Origin: Paenibacillus psychroresistens
Lineage (GTDB): Bacteria > Bacillota > Bacilli > Paenibacillales > NBRC-103111
Assembly (NCBI RefSeq): GCF_009728935.1
Contig: NZ_CP034235.1
Span: forward strand, 2,642,001 to 2,706,000
DNA length: 64,000 nucleotides
Direction: 5' to 3'
Shown here piece after piece: positions 54,316 to 63,013 of the stretch (within the stretch, counting starts at the first letter, position 1; each line of letters opens with the position of its first letter). The translations under genes and the position numbers were made by a program. The notes beneath the pieces were generated by a model. That model had not been told where the DNA came from. It saw nothing but the letters and a program-made list of their open reading frames with translations, and ran no database searches.

Positions 54316-56497
54316 CCTAGTAAGCTATATAGGTGTCGAATGGAAGCTCATGTTCCGTGGTATTGGCATTTGGGTGATTGCCGCTATAATCGGCGCTGTA
54401 TTCTATTTTTTAGCTACTGATACTGTATATGCCTCTAATGTTGGCGCAAGCGTTATGCGGATGATGATGTGCTTATTTCCACTTTTTATTGCGGTGTTTT
54501 TTCTTGCCATGCATGCAGCTAGGCGAGAAGCAGCCTCAAAAAATCATTTATTATTCCCAAGTCTACCTTTTCGTACATGGCAAATTACCGCTGCTAGATT
54601 GCTTGCGCTGGCCATCCCTTTTACATTAATTGAGCTGATGCCTGCTTTAATCTATGCAGTTACGGCAATAAACGAAGGCCTTTCAACAAAGGAGCTTATA
54701 AATGGAATTCTTGTGCTCATCTCCGGAGCTATACCTGGCTGGTTTGTAATTGTATTGGGTTATTTAATCGGCTCATTGTCCAAAAAAAGATGGGTTTATC
54801 TGATGGGTATTGTTATCTTCATTGGCTTAACTTATGGAGTGGATATATTTTTAACAAAGCATGCGCCTTATCTTGGTATTCTCGAATTCACACAGCTCGA
54901 CTTCTATACCAGTGCTAATTCAAGTGTAGCTTTTTCAAGCGTTTGGGGGTTTACGAGTGACGTTACGTATTGGTACCATCGACTCTTTTATGTTGGTTTT
55001 ATAGTTATGATATCTTATTTGTTCATTCAGAAGATTGCTCGAAAAAGACAAGAAATACAATTCAGCCGGTCGTTCTATATAAGTCTATCCGTAATTTCAG
55101 TGTTATTAGTATCAAGCTTATGGGCGTATATCTCCATCTGGAAGGAACGAGAACAGAGCTTTAAAGCGGAAGTCGCTTATTATAAGGGAGCGAAGACGGA
55201 TGAGTTAACTTCAACATTTGAAGGACTATCTGCTAGTGACTATGAATTAAATGTGAAAATATCGCCAGAACATCAAATGGAAGTAGAAGCTCGATTTAAG
55301 CTCACCAACTCAACAGGTAAGAAGCTAGAGCGTATCCCACTTACCCTGCGTCACAGCTTTAAGGTAGAAAACGCATGGATAAATGACGTAAAAATGAATG
55401 CAGCTTCTGGTGATCAAAAAGATGTGATCTGGATAACTCCTATGAATGCTTTAGAGAACGGGGAGAATATAACCATTAAAATCGTGTATAAAGGTTTAGT
55501 GGATGAATGGCGAACCAATAACGGTAGCCATACACTCGCTCATTATGATGGTATTGATGCTGGGCGTGTCTACTTGTTAGGCATGTTTGGCTGGTATCCA
55601 ATTGGTGGTATTCATCCGCTTACTTCGTTGATGGCATATTCCGGTTACGATGTTGATAAGCTCCAGGATCATACATTTACGATCCCCCCAACTAATTTTA
55701 AAGTAACTGTAACGACTAGTTATCCAATAGCTCTCTACTCGAATGGTTCAGTATTGGAACAAAAGATGAACAAAACTGTATTTGAAGCTAAAAATGCAGA
55801 TGGATTCTCGATTGTTGGAGGTGCTCTAGATCAAGTAACACATAAAAGTGGACAGCACACAGTCAGCTTAATCGCAGGAAATCAAATGAAGGATGAACAA
55901 ATGCAAAAAGCGATTACGCAAATAGCAGACAGCTTGGAGCGTTTTTTAAATGAAGTCAAAGCAATCTGGGGAAATGAAATAAAAGATCCATTCCAATTAT
56001 ATGAGGTCTTTATGCTCGCAGATTCCAATGATCCTCTCAAGAATACAATCAACATAGGTACGGCTATGGGAGGGGAAAAGATTATCTCTATATTTGCCAA
56101 TATTAATGGGATTAAGTTCCCATATACGTTTATATCGCTAGAATATTTGCAAGATGCTCAAAATCAATTAAACCATTTATTTTTTCAACATTATTTTGCT
56201 GGTCAGCCTGGAACTTATAGTGGAGAATTTTCTGTCCTGTTTTCTGCCTATATAGCTGATAAATCAACAGGTGTGAAAGAGGATCTGATTGATCCTCTTG
56301 CCTATGGTTTTAAAGGTCAACCCAATGAAACTTATGTTTATATCAATCAAATCTATAAAGCATCCTCTAAAGAGGAGTTTCGCAGCTTTATCCGAGAATT
56401 TTATACAGAGGCTAGTAAAGAAAGGCTAACTTATGAGCAAGCACAGCAGGAAATACTAGCTTATCTTAAAAAGAGAGCGGGTGATATACATGCGTAA
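54308..56497 (+). CDS. ABC-2-type permease fused to M1-like inactive peptidase domain (first)
   Basis: A 729-aa membrane protein with six N-terminal helices of ABC-2 type (about 15-235), another near 255-275, and a large outer part (about 290-729) resembling the N-terminal sandwich and catalytic lobe of M1 aminopeptidases. No HEXXH is present; the corresponding region reads LNHLFFQHYFAG, so a peptidase role is unlikely. GGAGG lies 8 bases before ATG 54308, which overlaps the ATPase remnant. It is paralogous to the next gene. Known relatives are uncharacterised ABC permeases. Confidence 0.82.
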   Translation: MRNLVSYIGVEWKLMFRGIGIWVIAAIIGAVFYFLATDTVYASNVGASVMRMMMCLFPLFIAVFFLAMHAARREAASKNHLLFPSLPFRTWQITAARLLALAIPFTLIELMPALIYAVTAINEGLSTKELINGILVLISGAIPGWFVIVLGYLIGSLSKKRWVYLMGIVIFIGLTYGVDIFLTKHAPYLGILEFTQLDFYTSANSSVAFSSVWGFTSDVTYWYHRLFYVGFIVMISYLFIQKIARKRQEIQFSRSFYISLSVISVLLVSSLWAYISIWKEREQSFKAEVAYYKGAKTDELTSTFEGLSASDYELNVKISPEHQMEVEARFKLTNSTGKKLERIPLTLRHSFKVENAWINDVKMNAASGDQKDVIWITPMNALENGENITIKIVYKGLVDEWRTNNGSHTLAHYDGIDAGRVYLLGMFGWYPIGGIHPLTSLMAYSGYDVDKLQDHTFTIPPTNFKVTVTTSYPIALYSNGSVLEQKMNKTVFEAKNADGFSIVGGALDQVTHKSGQHTVSLIAGNQMKDEQMQKAITQIADSLERFLNEVKAIWGNEIKDPFQLYEVFMLADSNDPLKNTINIGTAMGGEKIISIFANINGIKFPYTFISLEYLQDAQNQLNHLFFQHYFAGQPGTYSGEFSVLFSAYIADKSTGVKEDLIDPLAYGFKGQPNETYVYINQIYKASSKEEFRSFIREFYTEASKERLTYEQAQQEILAYLKKRAGDIHA

Positions 56498-58700
56498 TGT
56501 AGTGAATTATATAGGTGTAGAATGGAAGTTGATGTTCCGTGGGTATGGTATTTGGATCATCTTAAGTGGTTTACTGGGCATATTTTATCTAGTCTCAAGT
56601 GAAGCTTATTATAACTCTAATCTAGGATTTAAAGCCATGCATACTCTGATGATGTTGCTGCCGCTATTTATCTCCATTTTCTTTCTAGCGATGTATGTTG
56701 CAAGGCGGGAGGCTACGACGCGAACACAATTTTTACTGCCAAGCCTGCCTTATAAAACAAGAGAAATCGTTGCTTCAAAGCTGCTAGCTCTAGCAATCCC
56801 TTTTACTTTACTGCAGCTTATGCCAGCCTTATTATATCTGTTTTTAGCAACACGAATCGGGTTTTCATTTACTGAGCTAAGATCAGGGTTCTATATTCTG
56901 CTTGCCTCAGTTATTCCGGGCTGGTTTATACTCTTGGTTGGCTATTTAATTGGCTCTATGTCGAAAAAGAGAACTATCTATCTCTTAGGTATATTTGTTT
57001 TCATCAGCTTAACCTATGGAGTGAATTTATTTCTAACCAAGCTTGCGCCTTTTTTGGATATTGTGGATTTCACACAGCTTGATTTTTTTGCACCTATGCA
57101 ATCTACTAAGGTTTATTCGAAAATTTGGGGTTTCACTTTAGACTGTAATTATTGGCTTCATCGGCTATTTTACTTAAGCTTGATCATCGGACTTGTATGG
57201 AGTTACATCTACTGGAAAGCTTGGAAAAGGAAAGAGCTTGCCAACCATAATCGCTATTATGTAGCTATTTCTCTAATATCCATCATTCTATTGTCGAGTT
57301 TGGCTGCTTATATTTCCGTTTGGCAAGGCAGGGTCCAAGGCTTTCATCACGAGCTTGTCTTATATAAATCTGCTAAACCACAGATATATAGCAGTTCGTA
57401 TGAGCAAATAATTGCTAGTGACTACCAGCTTGATGTGACAACCAATGATAGGCATAAACTTGAGGTTACAGCTCATTTTATTATTACCAATCTAACAGGA
57501 GCCGAGCAGGCTCGCTTTCCGCTTACTTTACGCCACAACTTTCATGTACAGGAAGTTCTTATCAATGATCAAAAAGCAGCCGCAGATTCAGCGGGTAATG
57601 AGGATGTTATTTGGATAACTCCTAATCAAGCGCTAAAAGTCGGTGAAGCTCTAAAAGTAAAATTGGTTTACAGTGGTCCTGTAGATGAATGGCGTAATAT
57701 GCCGCAATATGAAGGGAATCTATTGATTCGATCGGTATTCGTCGATTCAGATCGGATCAATTTATTAGGCAGCTATGGTTGGTATCCAATTGGCGGGATT
57801 CATCTGCTCACAGAATATGGTTTGGACTATGAACCCAAACATTATTTAAAGGACCATACATTCCAGGCACCGTTATCAGATTTTAAAGTGGCTGTTCACA
57901 CAGCGAGTAACTTTAAGCTTTATTCAAATGGAATTGTAACCTCCGAAAAGCAAGCTTTGAATAAACTGAATATTGACTTTATTGCTAAACAAGCAAGTGG
58001 ATTTTCGTTAGTTGGTGGAGCATTACAAATTGTAGAGCATACTGCGAGTGATAAAACATTGCGGTTGATTGCCGGTAAACAAATGAATACTAAGCAGCAA
58101 GAAATGAAGCTTTCGTTTCTTGCTGAGACTGCTCAGCAGCTGCAGGATATCCTTGAACTTACAATGGGGATAAAAGTAAAAAATCCACTTGGGGCTAACG
58201 AAACATTTATGACACTAGGAGATAATGATCCTTTCGGAGCCATAGAAAATCCTAATAGCACATACAACAGTGAAAGCAAGCAAGCTTGGCGATCACCTTT
58301 TAACAATATAAATGGGATTAAGCTGCTGCCTGCAACATTCACATGGGAGCTATTGCCGCAAAAAGCGCAAATCATTCAATGGCTGCTGCCCCAATACATG
58401 GAGGGTGAAACACGATTAAATATATCAACGGAAGGTGTTTTCTATGATCTCTTAGCAGCTTATATGACTGTTAAACCATCTGACAAGAAAGAGGATCTAT
58501 TAACCAGAAAATTTGATAATGGAAATCCGAATCTGATCCATGCGCTTATTAATGATGTTTATTTAAAATCTTCTGATGAGCATTTCCAAATTTTCATTCG
58601 AGATTTATATACGGAGCTAACTAAATCGGATGGGACCTATGAGCAAACAAGACAACGGCTTCTGACTTTTATTAAAAGTAGAGCGGATAGGCAACTATGA
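56490..58700 (+). CDS. ABC-2-type permease fused to M1-like inactive peptidase domain (second)
   Basis: A 736-aa paralogue of the preceding protein, starting with MRNVVNYIGVEWKLMFRG against MRNLVSYIGVEWKLMFRG. Same plan: six ABC-2 helices, one more helix, then an outer M1-like region (WITPNQALKVGE, YGWYPIGGIH). HEXXH is again absent. The gene overlaps its neighbours by 8 and 4 bases, so the cassette is translated as a unit. The pair may form a heterodimeric channel served by the ATPase at 60954 or by the lost one. Confidence 0.82.
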   Translation: MRNVVNYIGVEWKLMFRGYGIWIILSGLLGIFYLVSSEAYYNSNLGFKAMHTLMMLLPLFISIFFLAMYVARREATTRTQFLLPSLPYKTREIVASKLLALAIPFTLLQLMPALLYLFLATRIGFSFTELRSGFYILLASVIPGWFILLVGYLIGSMSKKRTIYLLGIFVFISLTYGVNLFLTKLAPFLDIVDFTQLDFFAPMQSTKVYSKIWGFTLDCNYWLHRLFYLSLIIGLVWSYIYWKAWKRKELANHNRYYVAISLISIILLSSLAAYISVWQGRVQGFHHELVLYKSAKPQIYSSSYEQIIASDYQLDVTTNDRHKLEVTAHFIITNLTGAEQARFPLTLRHNFHVQEVLINDQKAAADSAGNEDVIWITPNQALKVGEALKVKLVYSGPVDEWRNMPQYEGNLLIRSVFVDSDRINLLGSYGWYPIGGIHLLTEYGLDYEPKHYLKDHTFQAPLSDFKVAVHTASNFKLYSNGIVTSEKQALNKLNIDFIAKQASGFSLVGGALQIVEHTASDKTLRLIAGKQMNTKQQEMKLSFLAETAQQLQDILELTMGIKVKNPLGANETFMTLGDNDPFGAIENPNSTYNSESKQAWRSPFNNINGIKLLPATFTWELLPQKAQIIQWLLPQYMEGETRLNISTEGVFYDLLAAYMTVKPSDKKEDLLTRKFDNGNPNLIHALINDVYLKSSDEHFQIFIRDLYTELTKSDGTYEQTRQRLLTFIKSRADRQL

Positions 58701-59374
58701 GTACCACTTACAGACGCATAAGCTACAGTCTAAGAATAATGCTGTCAGGTAGTCTATGGGGGGCATTCCTCATCTCCATTTTATTGGCCATGTGCATTTC
58801 CCATCCGAAATGGATTGGGCTCGAACAGCGAGACCTGCATACATTAACTTTCCTAATGCTCCTTGTTATGCCAGTTATCGCGATTGTGATTTTTGCGAAT
58901 AGCTTTGCTGAGGAGCTGGAGGAGAGACTGCCGCGCTTGCTTTATGCGTATCCATTTAAAATGCTCTATGTCATACTGGAGAGAATCGGGCTTTGTCTTA
59001 TTTTACTGCTTATAAGCTTTACAATAAGCATTATTGGCGGATATTTAGGGGGTATCCCCTTGTCTTGGCAAGATGTTAATTATGTTGCGTGGAGAATTTT
59101 CCCGGCTTCGCTCTTTTTAGGTGCTCTAAGCTTATTAGTTAGCTTGCTTGGGAGAAATATGCTAGCGGGTCTTGGTGCTGGAATAGGCTACTGGTTCATA
59201 GAGATGACAACTCAAGGCCAATGGACAGGTAAAATATTTCTGTTCCAATTCATTTGGCCTGTGGCTGCAGCCACCTCTCAAATCGAAAATTCGCTTTATT
59301 TACTCTTACTCGGACTGGCTTTATTTACAGCGGCAATCTTCTTATTTCATAAAGCAAGAGCTTGGTTTGTCTAG
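58697..59374 (+). CDS. Small ABC-2-like membrane protein
   Basis: A 225-aa protein with about six membrane helices (about 17-37, 50-70, 95-120, 130-155, 160-180, 195-220). The arrangement, with FAEELEERLPRLLYAYP after the second helix, resembles ABC-2 transporter permease subunits. It begins in an ATGA overlap with the permease before it and is followed 18 bases after its stop by the sigma factor gene. Function inferred from context only. Confidence 0.7.
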   Translation: MSTTYRRISYSLRIMLSGSLWGAFLISILLAMCISHPKWIGLEQRDLHTLTFLMLLVMPVIAIVIFANSFAEELEERLPRLLYAYPFKMLYVILERIGLCLILLLISFTISIIGGYLGGIPLSWQDVNYVAWRIFPASLFLGALSLLVSLLGRNMLAGLGAGIGYWFIEMTTQGQWTGKIFLFQFIWPVAAATSQIENSLYLLLLGLALFTAAIFLFHKARAWFV

Positions 59375-59392
59375 TTGATTAGGAGGTGTGAG

Positions 59393-59986
59393 ATGAAGGA
59401 CGAAGACTTGGCTGAGCTTTACCAGCAAGGGGATGAAGCGGCCATGGAGGCGATCATTTATCGCTATCACGCTCCCATTCAAAGCTATATTTATCGAATG
59501 CTGAATAATCAAATGACTGCCGAAGAGCTGGCACAGGAATGTTTTATTAAAGTTTGTATATCGCTAAAATCAGGCAGTATGCCGACGCAATTTCGACCTT
59601 GGATCTATCGAATAGCCACTAACCTTTGTAAGGACTTATGGAGGAAGAGCTCCTACCGTAGTGAGATATCAACTGAGCAGGATAAATTAAATATTTACCC
59701 TGGAGATGAGACGGTTTCCTCGATCATGGAAAAGCAGTGGGAGCGTGAAGAAGTCATTCAGGCATTGGATGATTTATCGGAAGGAAATCGCGAGATTATC
59801 GTGCTGCGTTTCTACGAAGATCTTAAGCTGGAGGAAATAGCCTCCATTGTTGATATGCCAGTGAATACAGTGAAATCAAGGCTGTATAAATCATTAAAGC
59901 GGTTAGCCCAGATGCTGCAAGCTAATAAACAATCAAGTGAACAATCAAGTATCTCAATGAAAAAGAAGGGAGGGTATAACGGATGA
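59393..59986 (+). CDS. ECF-type RNA polymerase sigma factor
   Basis: A 197-aa sigma-70-family factor. Region 2 lies at about 5-85 (YRYHAPIQSYIYRML, AEELAQECFIKV, WIYRIATNLCKDLWRK) and region 4 at about 115-170 (LSEGNREIIVLRFYEDLKLEEIASIV, VNTVKSRLYKSLKRL). It should direct polymerase to a small regulon, probably including this cassette. AGGAGG is 6 bases before ATG 59393. The stop overlaps the next gene as ATGA, the usual position of an anti-sigma gene. Confidence 0.9.
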   Translation: MKDEDLAELYQQGDEAAMEAIIYRYHAPIQSYIYRMLNNQMTAEELAQECFIKVCISLKSGSMPTQFRPWIYRIATNLCKDLWRKSSYRSEISTEQDKLNIYPGDETVSSIMEKQWEREEVIQALDDLSEGNREIIVLRFYEDLKLEEIASIVDMPVNTVKSRLYKSLKRLAQMLQANKQSSEQSSISMKKKGGYNG

Positions 59987-60936
59987 GCCGGAGAAACTTT
60001 AAAGAGGAAGAGCAGCTTCATACCATTAATCAAGAATTAAATGATGATCAGCTTTCAGATGAAGAATTGCAGCAGCTTGCTCAGAGGCTTCCTCGTTATA
60101 CCGCTATTGAACCTTCTGTTCATCAGACAAGGATGTTAATTGAGCGAATGCGACCCCATATGCAGCATGATTCTAAGCTGCCAACCCTAATTTCACCTCC
60201 ACCAATGATTCGGTTTTCAGAAATATTGGAACAACGTGAAGCAAGTAGGTTAAATGGATGGGCAAGAATTAAACAATATCTGTTACCACAAGCACAACTT
60301 CTAGCATGGTCATTCTGGTTGGTATCTGCTTTAGTGGTCGTGCTTGGCACTTTTCTATATATCCTTTTCGGGGGTGACTTAGCTCAAGTATTCAGCACAT
60401 ATCAATGGCATACTCATCCTTTAATTCTGCTGATCCCTTTGCTAACGGGTTTTAGCTTAAGCTATTCATTCCGTTCTTATGGAACTCCCATGTATGAGCT
60501 TGAATTATCTTTTCCAATTACACCTGCACAATGGCTGCTTAGTAAACTATCGATTATCGTGCTCTATGACATCATGTTAGGGACAGCAGCAAGCCTTATC
60601 ATCTATTCCTTAACTCCGACAACTGGCATAGCATCCTTTTCCTTATTGCCTTTTATTGTTAGCTGGCTGGTTCCTTTATGTCTCTATTGTGTAGGTTCCG
60701 TAGCTTGCATGCTGCGTTTCGGCACGCTCATCGGCTCTTTAGTAATGGCGGCAGCTTGGTTTATACAGTTATTCATGATGAATAAGCTTGGACCTTTTTA
60801 TTTCTTGAGTGATCCTAGCTATGGGCAATGGCAGGAAAGCAAATGGATTGGTCTCCTTATTACGCTTCTTTTTGCAAGTGATGTGATCGTTTATTTGCGT
60901 AAAATGAAAGGCTCAAGTGCCATGTTAATTAAGTAA
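59983..60936 (+). CDS. Membrane protein with cytoplasmic N-terminal domain, possible anti-sigma factor
   Basis: A 317-aa protein with a polar N-terminus of about 100 residues (acidic start, NDDQLSDEELQQLAQRLPRY) and six membrane helices (about 105-310) of ABC-2-like character. Its place directly after, and overlapping, the sigma gene, and the soluble N-terminal domain, suggest that it holds the sigma factor at the membrane; a zinc-binding anti-sigma motif is not seen. Alternatively it is one more permease subunit of the cassette. It may do both. Confidence 0.65.
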   Translation: MSRRNFKEEEQLHTINQELNDDQLSDEELQQLAQRLPRYTAIEPSVHQTRMLIERMRPHMQHDSKLPTLISPPPMIRFSEILEQREASRLNGWARIKQYLLPQAQLLAWSFWLVSALVVVLGTFLYILFGGDLAQVFSTYQWHTHPLILLIPLLTGFSLSYSFRSYGTPMYELELSFPITPAQWLLSKLSIIVLYDIMLGTAASLIIYSLTPTTGIASFSLLPFIVSWLVPLCLYCVGSVACMLRFGTLIGSLVMAAAWFIQLFMMNKLGPFYFLSDPSYGQWQESKWIGLLITLLFASDVIVYLRKMKGSSAMLIK

Positions 60937-60953
60937 TCAAGGGGGCAAACTCA

Positions 60954-61562
60954 TTGCAGTTGTTTATTCAAAAGGTTCAAGCAGCCAAAGCTGAATATCT
61001 TAGTCCGATCACGCTCGTTTTATCACAAGGATTGCATATTCTGTCAGGTAAAAACGGGAGCGGGAAATCGACTCTATTAAAGCTAGTTTCAGGCGTCATT
61101 CCCTTAGCATCAGGTAATATCTCTTTAGTTAAACATGGGGTGGAGTATATTAGTCCAAGCTATAAATCTAGAATCGGTTATGCTCCCCAAGAGATTGCCG
61201 TTTACGATGAGATGCGGGCTGTCCATTATTTGCGTTATGTTGGACGGATGAAATTAATTCCGGAGGATCTTCTGGAGGGGAGAATTGAACAAGTCATAAC
61301 GGAGCTTAACATTAATACTTGGTGCTCATCCAACATTGGGCAGCTCTCGATGGGCCAAAAGCGAATGCTGCTATTTGCTCAATCTATTCTTGCAGATCCA
61401 GATATTCTTCTACTAGACGAAACGTTAGAGGCTTTGGATATTGAGCAGCAGAGTCATTTGCTAGGAATCCTACATAAATCTGCCAAGCATTCGATTATTC
61501 TTGTCGCTAGCCATCGTAAGGAACAATGGACGGATCATGCCACTCAATTCATTGAGCTATGA
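60954..61562 (+). CDS. Small ABC transporter ATPase
   Basis: A compact 202-aa ATPase with Walker A SGKNGSGKST (about 31-40), Q-loop region GYAPQEIAVYDEM, a signature variant LSMGQKRMLLFAQ, Walker B ILLLDETLEALD and H-loop-like VASHRKEQ. The signature has M for the second residue of the SGG motif and the Walker B is DET rather than DEP. It starts with TTG behind AAGGGGGC. It is the only complete ATPase of the cassette and so the probable motor of the ABC-2 subunits. Confidence 0.85.
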   Translation: MQLFIQKVQAAKAEYLSPITLVLSQGLHILSGKNGSGKSTLLKLVSGVIPLASGNISLVKHGVEYISPSYKSRIGYAPQEIAVYDEMRAVHYLRYVGRMKLIPEDLLEGRIEQVITELNINTWCSSNIGQLSMGQKRMLLFAQSILADPDILLLDETLEALDIEQQSHLLGILHKSAKHSIILVASHRKEQWTDHATQFIEL

Positions 61563-61640
61563 TTATAAGAAGTAACCTCCACAATTTGGATATAATGCTG
61601 TATGATGGGGAAAGGCAGCTCCAAAAAAGGTGGTTAAGCG

Positions 61641-62930
61641 ATGAATAAAAAGATAGTTATCATTTGTACAATTGGTATTTTGCTTTTTGGGATATTGGGT
61701 TATTTTATAGGAAGAAACTTCGATAGGGTAGTCGTTGTTGAAAGTATGCTAGCCAAGGTCACTCCATTACCAAGTGCAGCTGTTACAGCTTCACCTATCC
61801 CCACCGCCCAGCCAACAACTACAACTCCACCTCCATCGCTTGAACCAACTCCCATACCTACAAATTCCCCAGCTGAACCTAAGAAAAGCGAAGGTTTTTT
61901 CAATTTAAAGAGTGATATAGATGCCATTGGCTCAGAAACCTACTATCATTTTCTGGCAACAGCTGATCATAGTTACGAAGTATTAGAAACGAAGGATGAC
62001 CAAGCACTCATTAATTTTAATGGCTTAAAAGGCTGGATTCCTGCCTGGTATATAAAGAAAGATCTTGACGAGCCGAAGGTAATTACGGTTAAGCCTTATA
62101 TACGGATTGTAGGTGAGAATGCAACCATTTGGACATATCCTGGAGCTCTCGCCAGCAATGCGTTTAGAGCAGGGAAAGTGGTGCAGGTTTATAAGGAATT
62201 TGAAGAGTGGGTATGTGTAAATTTCATCAATTATGCAGAGCCGAATTATGGAGACTTCTGGGTGTTGAAAAAGGATTTAATACCTTGGGATCCGAAAAAG
62301 GCTAGGGAAGGTAATCTCAAAACAGGAGCAAGCACGAAATATGCAGATTTGCAAGAGAATGACCGTATTCAAATTAATAATGAAAGTGATGACACCTATG
62401 AAGTTAATGCTGCTGGAGGGGTTACTGAAGTGATCTATAAAGCGGATTTCATTCCGAACCCATTTATAAACACCCCTCTATCAACCAGTTCATCATTAAT
62501 GGTAATCGACAATTTGGAGCTCTCAGCCAAACAAGAAAAAACATATGCTAATTATGCCTTAAACAGATCGGATACTCGCTTAAAAGGCCTAAGTGCTGCA
62601 GATATATTTAAATTCTACTTGGCAGCAACGTTTAAACAAGATCAGGAAACGCTTTTTAGTTTGCGTATTAAGGGTGAAGGTTATATTACGCCTACACATG
62701 AAAGCTTCTTAAAAGACTTAAAGACAGACCCAACGAGTGCGGAGAAGTCAATTGCCTTATGGAAAGAGCTGAAACAAAACAATTCATTTGTTGTTCAAGA
62801 AAATTATATGGAAGATAATCATGCTGTGGTTTTCATAATTCCGATGAATAAAGCTGAGCAAATAAAAATATTTCATTTGTTTATCAATAAAGCAGGAATC
62901 TGGAAGATAAGCTGGATGGCTTTGGAATAG
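61641..62930 (+). CDS. Membrane-anchored SH3-like protein of unknown function
   Basis: A 429-aa protein with an N-terminal membrane segment (about 5-23), a Pro/Thr/Ser-rich stalk (about 40-85), an SH3-like beta domain (ALINFNGLKGWIPAWYIKK, about 110-145), a second similar region (about 150-215) and a C-terminal alpha/beta domain near 310-429 (FKFYLAATFKQDQETLFSL). It should stand on the outer face of the membrane, perhaps at the cell wall. No catalytic motif is seen. AAGGTGG precedes the ATG. A TATAAT at 61593 may be its own -10 box. Confidence 0.65.
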   Translation: MNKKIVIICTIGILLFGILGYFIGRNFDRVVVVESMLAKVTPLPSAAVTASPIPTAQPTTTTPPPSLEPTPIPTNSPAEPKKSEGFFNLKSDIDAIGSETYYHFLATADHSYEVLETKDDQALINFNGLKGWIPAWYIKKDLDEPKVITVKPYIRIVGENATIWTYPGALASNAFRAGKVVQVYKEFEEWVCVNFINYAEPNYGDFWVLKKDLIPWDPKKAREGNLKTGASTKYADLQENDRIQINNESDDTYEVNAAGGVTEVIYKADFIPNPFINTPLSTSSSLMVIDNLELSAKQEKTYANYALNRSDTRLKGLSAADIFKFYLAATFKQDQETLFSLRIKGEGYITPTHESFLKDLKTDPTSAEKSIALWKELKQNNSFVVQENYMEDNHAVVFIIPMNKAEQIKIFHLFINKAGIWKISWMALE

Positions 62931-62952
62931 AGAAGGGAAACCTTCTCTTTTT
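62929..62952 (+). terminator. Intrinsic terminator overlapping the stop codon
   Basis: AGAGAAGG, loop GAAA, CCTTCTCT, then TTTT. The first bases of the stem are the last bases of the TAG stop of the SH3-like gene. Confidence 0.88.
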
Positions 62953-63013
62953 GCGTTAATTTATAGTATTATAGATAGTGTTGGAGAGCTGCAAATAAGG
63001 AGTTAATTACATA

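Noticed and set aside
54308..58700. Active M1 aminopeptidases
   Set aside because: Neither protein contains HEXXH with the downstream glutamate, so peptidase activity is not supported.
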